64,000 nt of DNA, taken from contig NZ_RBCJ01000001.1 in NCBI RefSeq assembly GCF_003626755.1, positions 434,001 to 498,000 of the forward strand. Direction: 5' to 3'. This DNA is from Ulvibacterium marinum (lineage in GTDB: Bacteria > Bacteroidota > Bacteroidia > Flavobacteriales > Flavobacteriaceae). Shown piece by piece: positions 26,475-34,601 of this stretch (positions within the stretch are counted from its first letter, which is position 1; the number at the start of each line of letters is the position of its first letter). The notes under the pieces are model-generated. The model was not told where the DNA came from and made no database searches. It saw only the letters and a list, made by a program, of their open reading frames with translations. A program made the translations under genes and the position numbers.

Positions 26475-27509
26475 TTAAACCGGCAACACATCGGAAGCCT
26501 CCCATTCGTTTATCCATTTTGCCATTAACCCAACCCACGCATCACTATCATTTAGGCAGGGGATATGCTTGTAATCCGTCCCACCGGCTTCCGTAAACTG
26601 TTCCTTGCCCTCCATGGCAATTTCTTCCAAGGTTTCCAAACAATCGGAAACAAAGGCCGGAGTAATCACGGCCAATCGCTTTTTGCCTTCCTTGGCCAAG
26701 CGCTCAAATTCGTAGTCGGTATAGGGTTTAAGCCAAGGATCTCCTGCCAAACGCGACTGAAAGGAAGAACTTATCTTGTTTTCATCCAACTTCAGGTAGG
26801 ATTTGACCAACTCCGTGGTATCATAGCATTGGTGTCGATAACACGTATGGTGTGCCACAGAGTTAATATAGCAACAGGAGCCATCAATTTTACAATGGAA
26901 CTTGGTAGGATCGCTCTTTCGTATATGCCGTTCGGGAATACCATGATAGGAAAACAAAATGTGGTCGTATTCAAAACCTTTTAGACCATCGGCTATACTT
27001 TCTGAAAGCACCTTGATATATTCAGGACTTTTATAGAAGGCAGGCAAGGTCGTTAATTTCATTTTGGGAAAATGTGCTTGCTGTTCTTCCATCGTCTTTA
27101 CCACCACCGTTTCATAAGAGGACATGGCATAATGAGGATAAAGGGGAACCAACAATACCTCATCTACCCCTTTTTTCGAAAGTTCTCCCAGTGCCTTTTT
27201 AATACTCATACTACCGTATCGCATCCCTAGGGCCATTGGAATCTTTACTTGTTTTTGAACCTTATCCGAGAAACGCTCGGAGATGACAATCAGTGGCGAT
27301 CCTTCGTCCCACCAAATTTTGGCATAAGCACTGGCCGATTTTTTAGGCCGGGTCCGGAGAATTATCCCACGGACCAAAAGGGTACGCAGCCATTTGGGTG
27401 CATCAATAACCCGTTCGTCCATTAAAAATTCATCCAGATATGGTTTTACATCCTTAGGAGTTGGGCTATCCGGAGAACCCAAATTGACCAATAAAACACC
27501 TTTTGCCAT
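26475..27509 (-). CDS. hemH: Ferrochelatase
   Basis: 344 aa. It inserts Fe2+ into protoporphyrin IX, the last step of protoheme synthesis. H189 in SYHGIPERH and the glutamates in FVSDCLETLEEI are the catalytic residues of the family. A segment after the active site holds five cysteines (C206, C212, C213, C223, C228, ending CYRHQC), which could hold a [2Fe-2S] cluster as in some other ferrochelatases; that is an inference. It is not in the hemA-hemB cluster but lies about 6 kb from it on the other strand. Confidence 0.95.
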   Translation of the reverse strand: MAKGVLLVNLGSPDSPTPKDVKPYLDEFLMDERVIDAPKWLRTLLVRGIILRTRPKKSASAYAKIWWDEGSPLIVISERFSDKVQKQVKIPMALGMRYGSMSIKKALGELSKKGVDEVLLVPLYPHYAMSSYETVVVKTMEEQQAHFPKMKLTTLPAFYKSPEYIKVLSESIADGLKGFEYDHILFSYHGIPERHIRKSDPTKFHCKIDGSCCYINSVAHHTCYRHQCYDTTELVKSYLKLDENKISSSFQSRLAGDPWLKPYTDYEFERLAKEGKKRLAVITPAFVSDCLETLEEIAMEGKEQFTEAGGTDYKHIPCLNDSDAWVGLMAKWINEWEASDVLPV

Positions 27510-27863
27510 AGATTTTTTTTAATGCCCGTAAAAATAAGGCTTGTAACAAAACTTCCTGTCCTTTCCGCGGATAGTTTTCCAATTTAGTTATAGAAAAAAT
27601 CAATTTTCATTTTTTGTACTTGAGTTGTTTGGAAAGCCTTGCTGAAATTTTATTTATCCTAAAAAGAGGAGTAAAGTGAAAATACCATACACTAAAATGC
27701 GTTATACCCAAAGCTGTTGTCCGTTTTAACGGTTTATAGGGAAAGGTCACCGAATACTCTTTCCTAATTTTGCAATGGCATCCTAACTTGCATTACGCAT
27801 AGAACTGTTATCACATAGATAAACAGCGGCCAGGCAAGAAATGGGCAAAACAAAAAAACAACA
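27510..27863. other. 354-bp intergenic region between divergent hemH and the TraB/GumN gene
   Basis: It must carry both promoters. The best element seen is TAATTTTG at 27765-27772 on the plus strand, matching TAnnTTTG, but no TTG lies about 20 nt upstream, and it is 91 bp from the ATG. CCGTTTTAACGG (27721-27732) is a short inverted repeat. No ORF or RNA gene was accepted. Confidence 0.45.
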
Positions 27864-30800
27864 ATGCGTTTCTTTTTCGCTTTTCTTGTAGGAATTTCTT
27901 CCTTTTCGATTTTTCCACAAGAGGAAAACAGCCTTCTTTGGGAGATATCCGGCAACGGGTTGGAGCAAAGTTCCTACCTCTACGGAACTATGCATGTAAG
28001 CAAGCGTATTGCATTCCGATTGGATGATGTTTTCTACCAAGCGTTGGACAAAAGTGAGGTAGTGGCCTTGGAATCCGATCCGGATACTTGGTTGGAAGCA
28101 GATGAGAATATCGGTTTTACGGCTACGGGACAAGGCAGTAGCTTTAACCCTAAAGGTTTTTATAGGTATCCCTTTACGATTAGAAACCCGAGAAAAGAAG
28201 AGATAGCGGGTTATTTGGCCTTTGAGGATCAACGCGTCAACAATATCCTCTATAGAACTAATGCATATTCCCAGAATTTTGAGGAAGAAACCTATCTGGA
28301 CATGTTCATTTACCAGACCGGGAAGAAATTCGATAAAAAAGTCATTGCCTTGGAAAATCTTGAGGAATCCACGGCATTGGTCGGCCGTGCAAGTTTAAAT
28401 GTCATGAAGCAAAAACCGGACGAGTGGCTACAAAAGAAAATGCAACAACAGGATCCCATGACCTTGTTGCAGGATGCTTACCGCAACCGGAACATTAATC
28501 TTTTGGATTCCTTGGACAAGGCCATGTATACGGATCATTACCTAAAAAACATGCTCTTTATCCGCAATCGCAATATGGCCCAGGAACTGGATTCCGTAAT
28601 GCGCAGGGCAAAAGTGTTTACAGGTATAGGAGCGGCCCACTTGCCCGGACGGCAAGGAGTCATTGCCATGCTTCGGGAAATGGGGTACACCGTTCGTCCT
28701 CTTACATCCCGGTCTACAGCCAAAGGCAGAAGATTAAAGGAAAAGTTTGAAAAATCGATTAAAGAAAACGAATATGCCACCTTTTCACCAGATGATAATT
28801 TCTTTAGTCTAGTCCTGCCGAACAAACTTTACCCCATCGCAGGTTATGTAAATACCACCTACATTTCGCCAGATTTGGCCAATGGGAGCTATGTTATGGT
28901 AAACCGTATCCCCACTTTTTCGCATCTAAAGCAAGATGCCATCTATACGCTCGAGGATCTGGACAAACTTTTGTTCGAGAATATTCCCGGAAAAATATTA
29001 GAGAAGACCCGAATCAATCGAAATGGATTCCAAGGCTTGGATATCAAAAACCAATTGAAAAACGGAGATCACCAGCGTTATCATATTTATGTGACGCCCT
29101 TGGAAATTCTAATTTTTAAAATGGGTGGTCAGGACGACTACGTCACCCAATATTCCGATACTATTTTTAATAGTATCCGGTTTAAAAAGGAAAATACAAA
29201 AAGCATTAAGGTTACTTCGGGCTATGCAGATTTTCAAGTCAAAATGCCATCCTTATATAGTTTTCCCAATCGATATCGAAAAGGAGACCGCCTCATCCAG
29301 GGATTTGATTCCATTACCGATACCTATTACTTCCTACGGAAAGCCACTTTAAACGATTTTAATTTTATAGAGGAAGACTCTTTCGAACTAAAAAAAATAC
29401 AACAACGGTTCTATAAGGAATTGAAACTGATCCCCACTTACCAAAAACCTAATGCTAACAATTTGATATCCAAATCGGTTTTGGATTCGGTTACTAAAAA
29501 GGAGCTCCATTTAAAAACCGTTTTTAACCGGGGCGATTATTACTTGATGGGCTGCCTGTCCAAAAACCCCGAAGAAGCCGTTACCTTTTTTGATTCCTTC
29601 CGAGTAAACAAAGTTGATTACAGTAAACCCTTTAAAAAGATTAGGGATACTGCATTGTTCTTCACAACGGTCACCACGGTAAAACCACCAAAGTTTGTGG
29701 AAAACAGCAAAATGTACCGAAATGGGCGCCATAGGCCCAAGGCTTACGAAGGCTATACCAAAAAGACCATTTACCAAAACAAAAACAACGAAGCCATCAC
29801 TTTGGAGCTGAACAAATCCCACGATTTGATGATGTATTCCAATATTGATTCCGTATGGACTTACCGAAAAAAACTCCAGACCAAAAATGGACTGAATATT
29901 CTAAGCGCAAAAGACACCCTCTACAAGGATGGGTATTATGAACTGAAAATGGTATTAACAGATACGGCCAGTACGCGTGGTATCCTCGTTAAAAACATAG
30001 TAAAAGGAGGTTTGTTCTATGAACTGAAAGCACAGACAGATACCGTACTAGGCCCAACCCCTTTTGTTGCCAAGTTCTTCGAATATTTTGAACCTTTTGA
30101 TACCCTTGTCGGAAAGGATATCCTAAAGGACAAGACATCCACATTTTTTGCCGCTTTACATGCCAATGATAGTATTATACTGGAAGGCCATAAGTTTGTC
30201 AAATTCCAAAAAAAGCACATTGATTCCCTGAAGTATTACATTTCGGAATTTAAGTATCCTGAGGACAAAAAATATATTCAGTCCTACTTGATACAGCAGT
30301 TAGGAAAGTTGGGCGACCCCAAAGTGATACCCTTCTTGACCGATTTTTATGTGCGTTCCTACAACAATTCCAATGCCCAGACCAAAATCCTACAGGCCTT
30401 GGCTAAAAAGGTAGATGAGGAATCTGCAGCAGTTCTACTAGAACTTTTATCGAAAGATTTGCCTCTGGTGTCCAACACCTTGGAAATCCATAAAATATTT
30501 AGGCCTTACACGGATAGCCTACCTTTGGCTAAAAAGTTATTTCCTGAACTATTGGATTATAGTGCCATAGCCGAATATAAGCCCAGTATTTTTTCTATGC
30601 TCGCAAAACTAAAGGCCAAAGGTCTGATCAAACCTAAGCATTATAAAAAATACCGAAAACAAATCTTGAACGACGCCAAAATACAACTGAAGCGGCAAAT
30701 GGGTCTATCCGGAATGAGCATACAAAACAATTACCACAAAAAAATCCGTAATCAAAGTAGTGGGGTTCTAGAAAACTATGCCATTCTGTTATTTCCCTTT

Positions 30801-31385
30801 CGCAAGGAAAAAGAGGTAGCCCAGTTTTTTGAACGGTTGCAATGGGTAAAGGACCGAAGAATTCGCACCACCTTTGCCATGCTATTGGCTCAGGAAGAAT
30901 CTCCAATTCCCCAAACGATGCTAATAGGTTTGGCCAAGAACGTTAATAGTAGATTGTTGCTTTTTAACAAGTTCAAGGAAATCAACAAGTTGAACGTATT
31001 TCCCAAAACATATAAAAGCGAAAGGTATCTGGCGGAATCCCTGCTTTTTGAACAGCGGCCCTACCTGCAAAACCAGGATTCCGTTCTTTTTGTAGCGGAG
31101 CGTACTTTGCAATATCGCGGTAAGACCTATAGTGGGTATTATTTTAAGACTCGAAACAATCAGGATTATGATACCAACTTTACCATGCGCCTAGTTGTTT
31201 TTGAAAAGGGAAAGGGACTTACTGCAAAGCCGTTTTACAAAAACGAAGGATTGCGTATTGAGGACACGGACACTGAAGAGGAAGCGATCAACTATGCCAC
31301 GGAAGAGTTTTTCCTAAAGGATCGGAAACGCGCCCAGGTCTACCGGCCTATGGGTTATGGTGGATATGGGTATCACGGGTATTAA
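27864..31385 (+). CDS. Very large secreted TraB/GumN-domain protein with HEAT-like repeats
   Basis: 1173 aa with a signal peptide (about 1-19, FSIFPQ). Residues 25-290 match TraB/GumN: LLWEISGNGLEQSSYLYGTMHV, VVALESDPDTWL, and FTGIGAAHLPGRQGVIAMLREMGYTV. Ordinary members are only ~300 aa. The remaining ~880 residues hold mixed alpha/beta segments and, at about 790-960, helical pairs such as QSYLIQQLGKLGDPKVIPFLTDFY that look like HEAT repeats. The C terminus is Gly/Tyr-rich (MGYGGYGYHGY). TraB-like domains are thought to be metalloproteases; activity is unproven here. Confidence 0.82.
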   Translation: MRFFFAFLVGISSFSIFPQEENSLLWEISGNGLEQSSYLYGTMHVSKRIAFRLDDVFYQALDKSEVVALESDPDTWLEADENIGFTATGQGSSFNPKGFYRYPFTIRNPRKEEIAGYLAFEDQRVNNILYRTNAYSQNFEEETYLDMFIYQTGKKFDKKVIALENLEESTALVGRASLNVMKQKPDEWLQKKMQQQDPMTLLQDAYRNRNINLLDSLDKAMYTDHYLKNMLFIRNRNMAQELDSVMRRAKVFTGIGAAHLPGRQGVIAMLREMGYTVRPLTSRSTAKGRRLKEKFEKSIKENEYATFSPDDNFFSLVLPNKLYPIAGYVNTTYISPDLANGSYVMVNRIPTFSHLKQDAIYTLEDLDKLLFENIPGKILEKTRINRNGFQGLDIKNQLKNGDHQRYHIYVTPLEILIFKMGGQDDYVTQYSDTIFNSIRFKKENTKSIKVTSGYADFQVKMPSLYSFPNRYRKGDRLIQGFDSITDTYYFLRKATLNDFNFIEEDSFELKKIQQRFYKELKLIPTYQKPNANNLISKSVLDSVTKKELHLKTVFNRGDYYLMGCLSKNPEEAVTFFDSFRVNKVDYSKPFKKIRDTALFFTTVTTVKPPKFVENSKMYRNGRHRPKAYEGYTKKTIYQNKNNEAITLELNKSHDLMMYSNIDSVWTYRKKLQTKNGLNILSAKDTLYKDGYYELKMVLTDTASTRGILVKNIVKGGLFYELKAQTDTVLGPTPFVAKFFEYFEPFDTLVGKDILKDKTSTFFAALHANDSIILEGHKFVKFQKKHIDSLKYYISEFKYPEDKKYIQSYLIQQLGKLGDPKVIPFLTDFYVRSYNNSNAQTKILQALAKKVDEESAAVLLELLSKDLPLVSNTLEIHKIFRPYTDSLPLAKKLFPELLDYSAIAEYKPSIFSMLAKLKAKGLIKPKHYKKYRKQILNDAKIQLKRQMGLSGMSIQNNYHKKIRNQSSGVLENYAILLFPFRKEKEVAQFFERLQWVKDRRIRTTFAMLLAQEESPIPQTMLIGLAKNVNSRLLLFNKFKEINKLNVFPKTYKSERYLAESLLFEQRPYLQNQDSVLFVAERTLQYRGKTYSGYYFKTRNNQDYDTNFTMRLVVFEKGKGLTAKPFYKNEGLRIEDTDTEEEAINYATEEFFLKDRKRAQVYRPMGYGGYGYHGY

Positions 31386-31414
31386 ATGCCTATATTTGAT
31401 CCAAAGTATCTGAA

Positions 31415-32257
31415 GTGAAAGTCTTTTTTACCTTTTTCCTTGTTTCAAACTTTTTTTGTTGTTTCTCGCAACAAATCACCTGCTCTCAGGAAGACAAACA
31501 AGCTTTTGAAGACAAAACCATAGCTATTGATGGCTTATTGGAAAACGATTTTGGAAAAACTATGGTGGCCATTGGCAAAACGTTTATGGGTACGCCCTAT
31601 GTGGCCAAGACCTTAGAAGTAGGCGAAATTGAAACCTTGGTCATTAACCTTCACGGATTGGACTGTACCACTTTTGTAGAAAACGTATTGGCTTTCAGCA
31701 TACTGTTAAAAAAAGGGCAGAGCGACTTTGGTAATTTTACCCAAGCTTTGGAAACCATTCGGTATAAAGATGGCAAGCTGGACGGTTATGCATCGCGTCT
31801 TCACTATTTTTCGGAATGGATTGCCAATAATGAAAAGAAAGGGCTGTTGAAGGATGTCACCTCGGAAATTGGAGGAATGGAAATTACCAAGGATATTAAT
31901 TTCATGAGCACCCACAGGGATTTATATCCCTTCCTAAAGGATGACGAAAATTTCAAAAAAATACAAGCTTCGGAAAACTACCTGAACGACCAGTCCATCT
32001 GTGTTTTGCCCCAAGACAAAATTGAATCCAACGAGCATTTGATTCAATCCGGAGATATCATTGCCCTGGCCACATCGATTAATGGACTGGATGTTACCCA
32101 TACCGGCATTGCAACACGTGAAAACGATGGGAGAATTCATTTGTTACACGCTTCCACAGGCTCTATGGAGGTTGAGGTTACCAAACTCCCATTATCCGAT
32201 TATTTAAAAAAAATAAAGAAAAATACGGGTATCATGGTCGCAAGACCAAACCCTTAG
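31415..32257 (+). CDS. DUF1460 family protein, putative N-acetylmuramoyl-L-alanine amidase
   Basis: 280 aa with a signal peptide. The start is GTG at 31415, where the signal sequence begins (VFFTFFLVSNFFCCFSQ). C84 in GLDCTTFVENVLAF and H229 in DVTHTGIAT are the Cys/His pair of DUF1460 cell-wall hydrolases in the NlpC/P60 superfamily, some of which cleave the sugar-peptide bond of peptidoglycan fragments. It starts 29 bp after the TraB/GumN gene on the same strand and is probably cotranscribed. Predicted periplasmic. Confidence 0.85.
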   Translation: MKVFFTFFLVSNFFCCFSQQITCSQEDKQAFEDKTIAIDGLLENDFGKTMVAIGKTFMGTPYVAKTLEVGEIETLVINLHGLDCTTFVENVLAFSILLKKGQSDFGNFTQALETIRYKDGKLDGYASRLHYFSEWIANNEKKGLLKDVTSEIGGMEITKDINFMSTHRDLYPFLKDDENFKKIQASENYLNDQSICVLPQDKIESNEHLIQSGDIIALATSINGLDVTHTGIATRENDGRIHLLHASTGSMEVEVTKLPLSDYLKKIKKNTGIMVARPNP

Positions 32258-33144
32258 GCATTCGCCAAGGACATTACATACTTCTTTGGAGTTGTTCCAT
32301 ATTTCTTTTTAAAGGCTGCTATAAAATGGCTTGCCGTGCTATAACCGATTTTAAGGCCCACTTCATTAACATTGTTTTGCCCAGTTTCCAATAATCGCCG
32401 CGCATGTTCCATCTTATAATCGAAAAGGAAACTGTAAACGGAGTCACCATAAATCTGCTTAAACCCTTCCTTTAGTTTTTTTAAGGGCAATCCTATCTCC
32501 TCTGCCAAAGCTTGCAAACTAGGAGGTTCGGCCATTTGAGAAATTATGATTTCCTTGGCCTGGCGAATACGTCTAACATTGTCCTCGTCCACCAAAAAGG
32601 GACATTGCTCCACATCGGCATCCGTATTTCTATTAAAATAAAGCGAGACCAATTCATACACCTTGCCGTGGATATAAAGTTCCTTTACGGAGGGATGTAG
32701 GTTATAGTTCATTATCTGGCTCAAGACCACTGCTATGGCAGGAGATACCGCTTCTTGGGAATAATACTTCTTTTCTTGGTTTTCGGGGCTCAAGAAGGGA
32801 ATATAATGGGCCTCTTTTGAGAAAAGGGAATGGAACTTGCGTATGGTCATAACAATAGAAACCATCCAAGAATTGGGATCCAACATTACGTTCATGGGTA
32901 AATCCAATTGGGTATTATAAAGCAAAAGGGAATTCTCTTCGGAGACTTCCAACGCGTACCGACCCTCATTGAAAACGAACTTGGCATGCCCCTTAAGGCA
33001 AAAATGAAATTGTATAAAAGAACTATCGATTTCGCGGGTAAGTTTTTGAAAATCAGCAGTATCATTTTGAATTTTCAATACATAAAATCCGCTTTCTATA
33101 AGGACTTCATCATAAGAACCTTGAACGACATTTTTTTGCAACAT
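32254..33144 (-). CDS. AraC-family transcription regulator, PchR-like
   Basis: 296 aa. The N-terminal sensing domain (about 1-190) contains the block FIQFHFCLKGHAKFVFNEG. The C-terminal AraC double helix-turn-helix (about 198-292) has LQALAEEIGLPLKKLKEGFKQ and VGLKIGYSTASHFIAAFKKKYGTTPKKY. This form is typical of PchR, the siderophore-responsive activator. It is divergent from hemA, and its ATG is 22 bp from an iron-type palindrome that recurs at the TonB receptor. It may activate siderophore uptake genes; the ligand is unknown. The last 4 bp overlap the end of the DUF1460 gene. Confidence 0.88.
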   Translation of the reverse strand: MLQKNVVQGSYDEVLIESGFYVLKIQNDTADFQKLTREIDSSFIQFHFCLKGHAKFVFNEGRYALEVSEENSLLLYNTQLDLPMNVMLDPNSWMVSIVMTIRKFHSLFSKEAHYIPFLSPENQEKKYYSQEAVSPAIAVVLSQIMNYNLHPSVKELYIHGKVYELVSLYFNRNTDADVEQCPFLVDEDNVRRIRQAKEIIISQMAEPPSLQALAEEIGLPLKKLKEGFKQIYGDSVYSFLFDYKMEHARRLLETGQNNVNEVGLKIGYSTASHFIAAFKKKYGTTPKKYVMSLANA

Positions 33145-33165
33145 AAGCTAGTGTCATTTTGTTTT

Positions 33166-33190
33166 TCTATTTAGAATAATTCTAAATAGA
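33166..33190. promoter_or_regulatory. Near-perfect 25-bp palindrome, Fur-family-like iron operator
   Basis: Two 12-bp arms are exact reverse complements around a single central base (33178). The core reads TTTAGAATAATTCTAAA. It lies 22 bp upstream of the AraC gene ATG and 158 bp upstream of the hemA ATG. The same site, more degenerate, overlaps the transcription start of the TonB receptor operon (19558-19582). It fits TTTAGAA-N3-TTCTAAA, known from the Irr iron control element. Control by Fur is inferred. Confidence 0.7.
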
Positions 33191-33319
33191 ATAGGTCGAA
33201 CCTCCTTTGTTTCCTACAAAAATAAGGGATTTAGATGGATTACTCTGGATTTTGGCCTAAAAACACTTCAAACGTTATTAAAAGAACCTCTGGCGTTATT
33301 TTTATTGGGGCTATGCTTC

Positions 33320-33327
33320 TATTTTTG
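33320..33327 (+). promoter_or_regulatory. Putative -7 element of the hemA promoter
   Basis: TATTTTTG matches TAnnTTTG and would start transcription near 33334, about 14 nt before the hemA ATG. No TTG is found 19-21 nt upstream, so the promoter may be weak or activator-dependent, for example on the divergent AraC regulator. Confidence 0.4.
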
Positions 33328-33347
33328 CTTTCGATTCTTTGGTTTAT

Positions 33348-34601
33348 ATGAAAGACTACCATATTTCCAGACACAATTCATTTTATACGATTGGCCTAAA
33401 TTATAAAAAGGCCGATGCCGAGGTACGCGGTAAATTCAGTTTGGAAGAGGCGGCCATGGATAAACTTTTAGTAGATGCCAAAGCAATAGGCATTGACGGT
33501 CTTCTTGTTACCTCAACTTGCAATCGCACTGAACTGCACGGTTTCGCGCAACATCCCTTTCAATTGATAAAATTGTTATGCGACAACACCCAAGGGACCG
33601 TTGAGGAGTTTCAAGAAGTGGCCTATGTTTACAAGAACAACGACGCCATAGGTCACCTTTTTCGGGTAGGCACGGGGCTTGACAGTCAAATCCTCGGAGA
33701 CTTTGAGATTATCAGCCAGCTTAGAAAGGCCTTCAATCGTTCAAAAAGGCACAGTATGGCAAATCCGTTTGTTGAACGGCTCTGCAATTCAGTTATCCAA
33801 GCCAGTAAACGGATTAAAAATGAAACAGAGCTTTCATCCGGTGCTACATCGGTGGCTTTTGCTTCCGTGCATTATATTCTAAAGAATGTTCCCAATATCT
33901 CACAGAAGGATATTCTCCTTTTTGGCACGGGGAAAATTGGTAGAAATACCTGTGAAAACCTTATCAAACACACAAAAAACCCTCATATAACCTTAATAAA
34001 CCGTACAAAGGACAAAGCGGAAAAAATAGCGGGCAAATTTAATTTGACCGTCAAGGACTATGGGGAGCTGCAAAGTGAAATTCGGAATGCGGATATATTG
34101 GTAGTTGCCACAGGAGCACATCATCCTACAGTTTCCAAGGAACTTATTTACACCAAAAAGCCTTTGTTGATATTGGACCTCTCCGTTCCCAAGAATGTGG
34201 CCGATGATGTTGTTGAACTGGACAATGTTACACTTATCCATCTAGACCAGCTTTCTCAAATGACCGATGAGACCCTGGAGCGTAGGAAACAGTTTATCCC
34301 GCAGGCCGAGGCCATTATTGAAGACATTAAATGTGATTTTATCCAGTGGTTGGAAACTCGCAAGTTTGCTCCGGTAATCAGTGCACTTAAGAAGAAACTA
34401 AAGACCATGAAGGATGAGGAATTGAATTACCAAGCTAAAAAAATGTCGGATTTTAATGAAGAGCAGGCAGATGTAATTACAAATCGAATCATCCAAAAAA
34501 TAACCAAACAATTTGCCAATCATCTCAAAGAGACCCATACCGACGCTGATGATAGTCTGGAACTCATCCAGAAAGTGTTTCAATTGGAAGTGAAATCGTA
34601 A
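33348..34601 (+). CDS. hemA: Glutamyl-tRNA reductase
   Basis: 417 aa from ATG 33348; an upstream TTG frame adds only three residues. It makes glutamate-1-semialdehyde from glutamyl-tRNA, the first committed step of C5 heme synthesis. C58 in TSTCNRTEL is the catalytic thioester cysteine. LDSQILGDFEIISQL and the NADPH-binding GTGKIG (193-198) follow, and the C-terminal dimerisation helices begin near 310. The stop codon overlaps the next start as TAATG, so hemA and hemCD are translationally coupled. Confidence 0.95.
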   Translation: MKDYHISRHNSFYTIGLNYKKADAEVRGKFSLEEAAMDKLLVDAKAIGIDGLLVTSTCNRTELHGFAQHPFQLIKLLCDNTQGTVEEFQEVAYVYKNNDAIGHLFRVGTGLDSQILGDFEIISQLRKAFNRSKRHSMANPFVERLCNSVIQASKRIKNETELSSGATSVAFASVHYILKNVPNISQKDILLFGTGKIGRNTCENLIKHTKNPHITLINRTKDKAEKIAGKFNLTVKDYGELQSEIRNADILVVATGAHHPTVSKELIYTKKPLLILDLSVPKNVADDVVELDNVTLIHLDQLSQMTDETLERRKQFIPQAEAIIEDIKCDFIQWLETRKFAPVISALKKKLKTMKDEELNYQAKKMSDFNEEQADVITNRIIQKITKQFANHLKETHTDADDSLELIQKVFQLEVKS

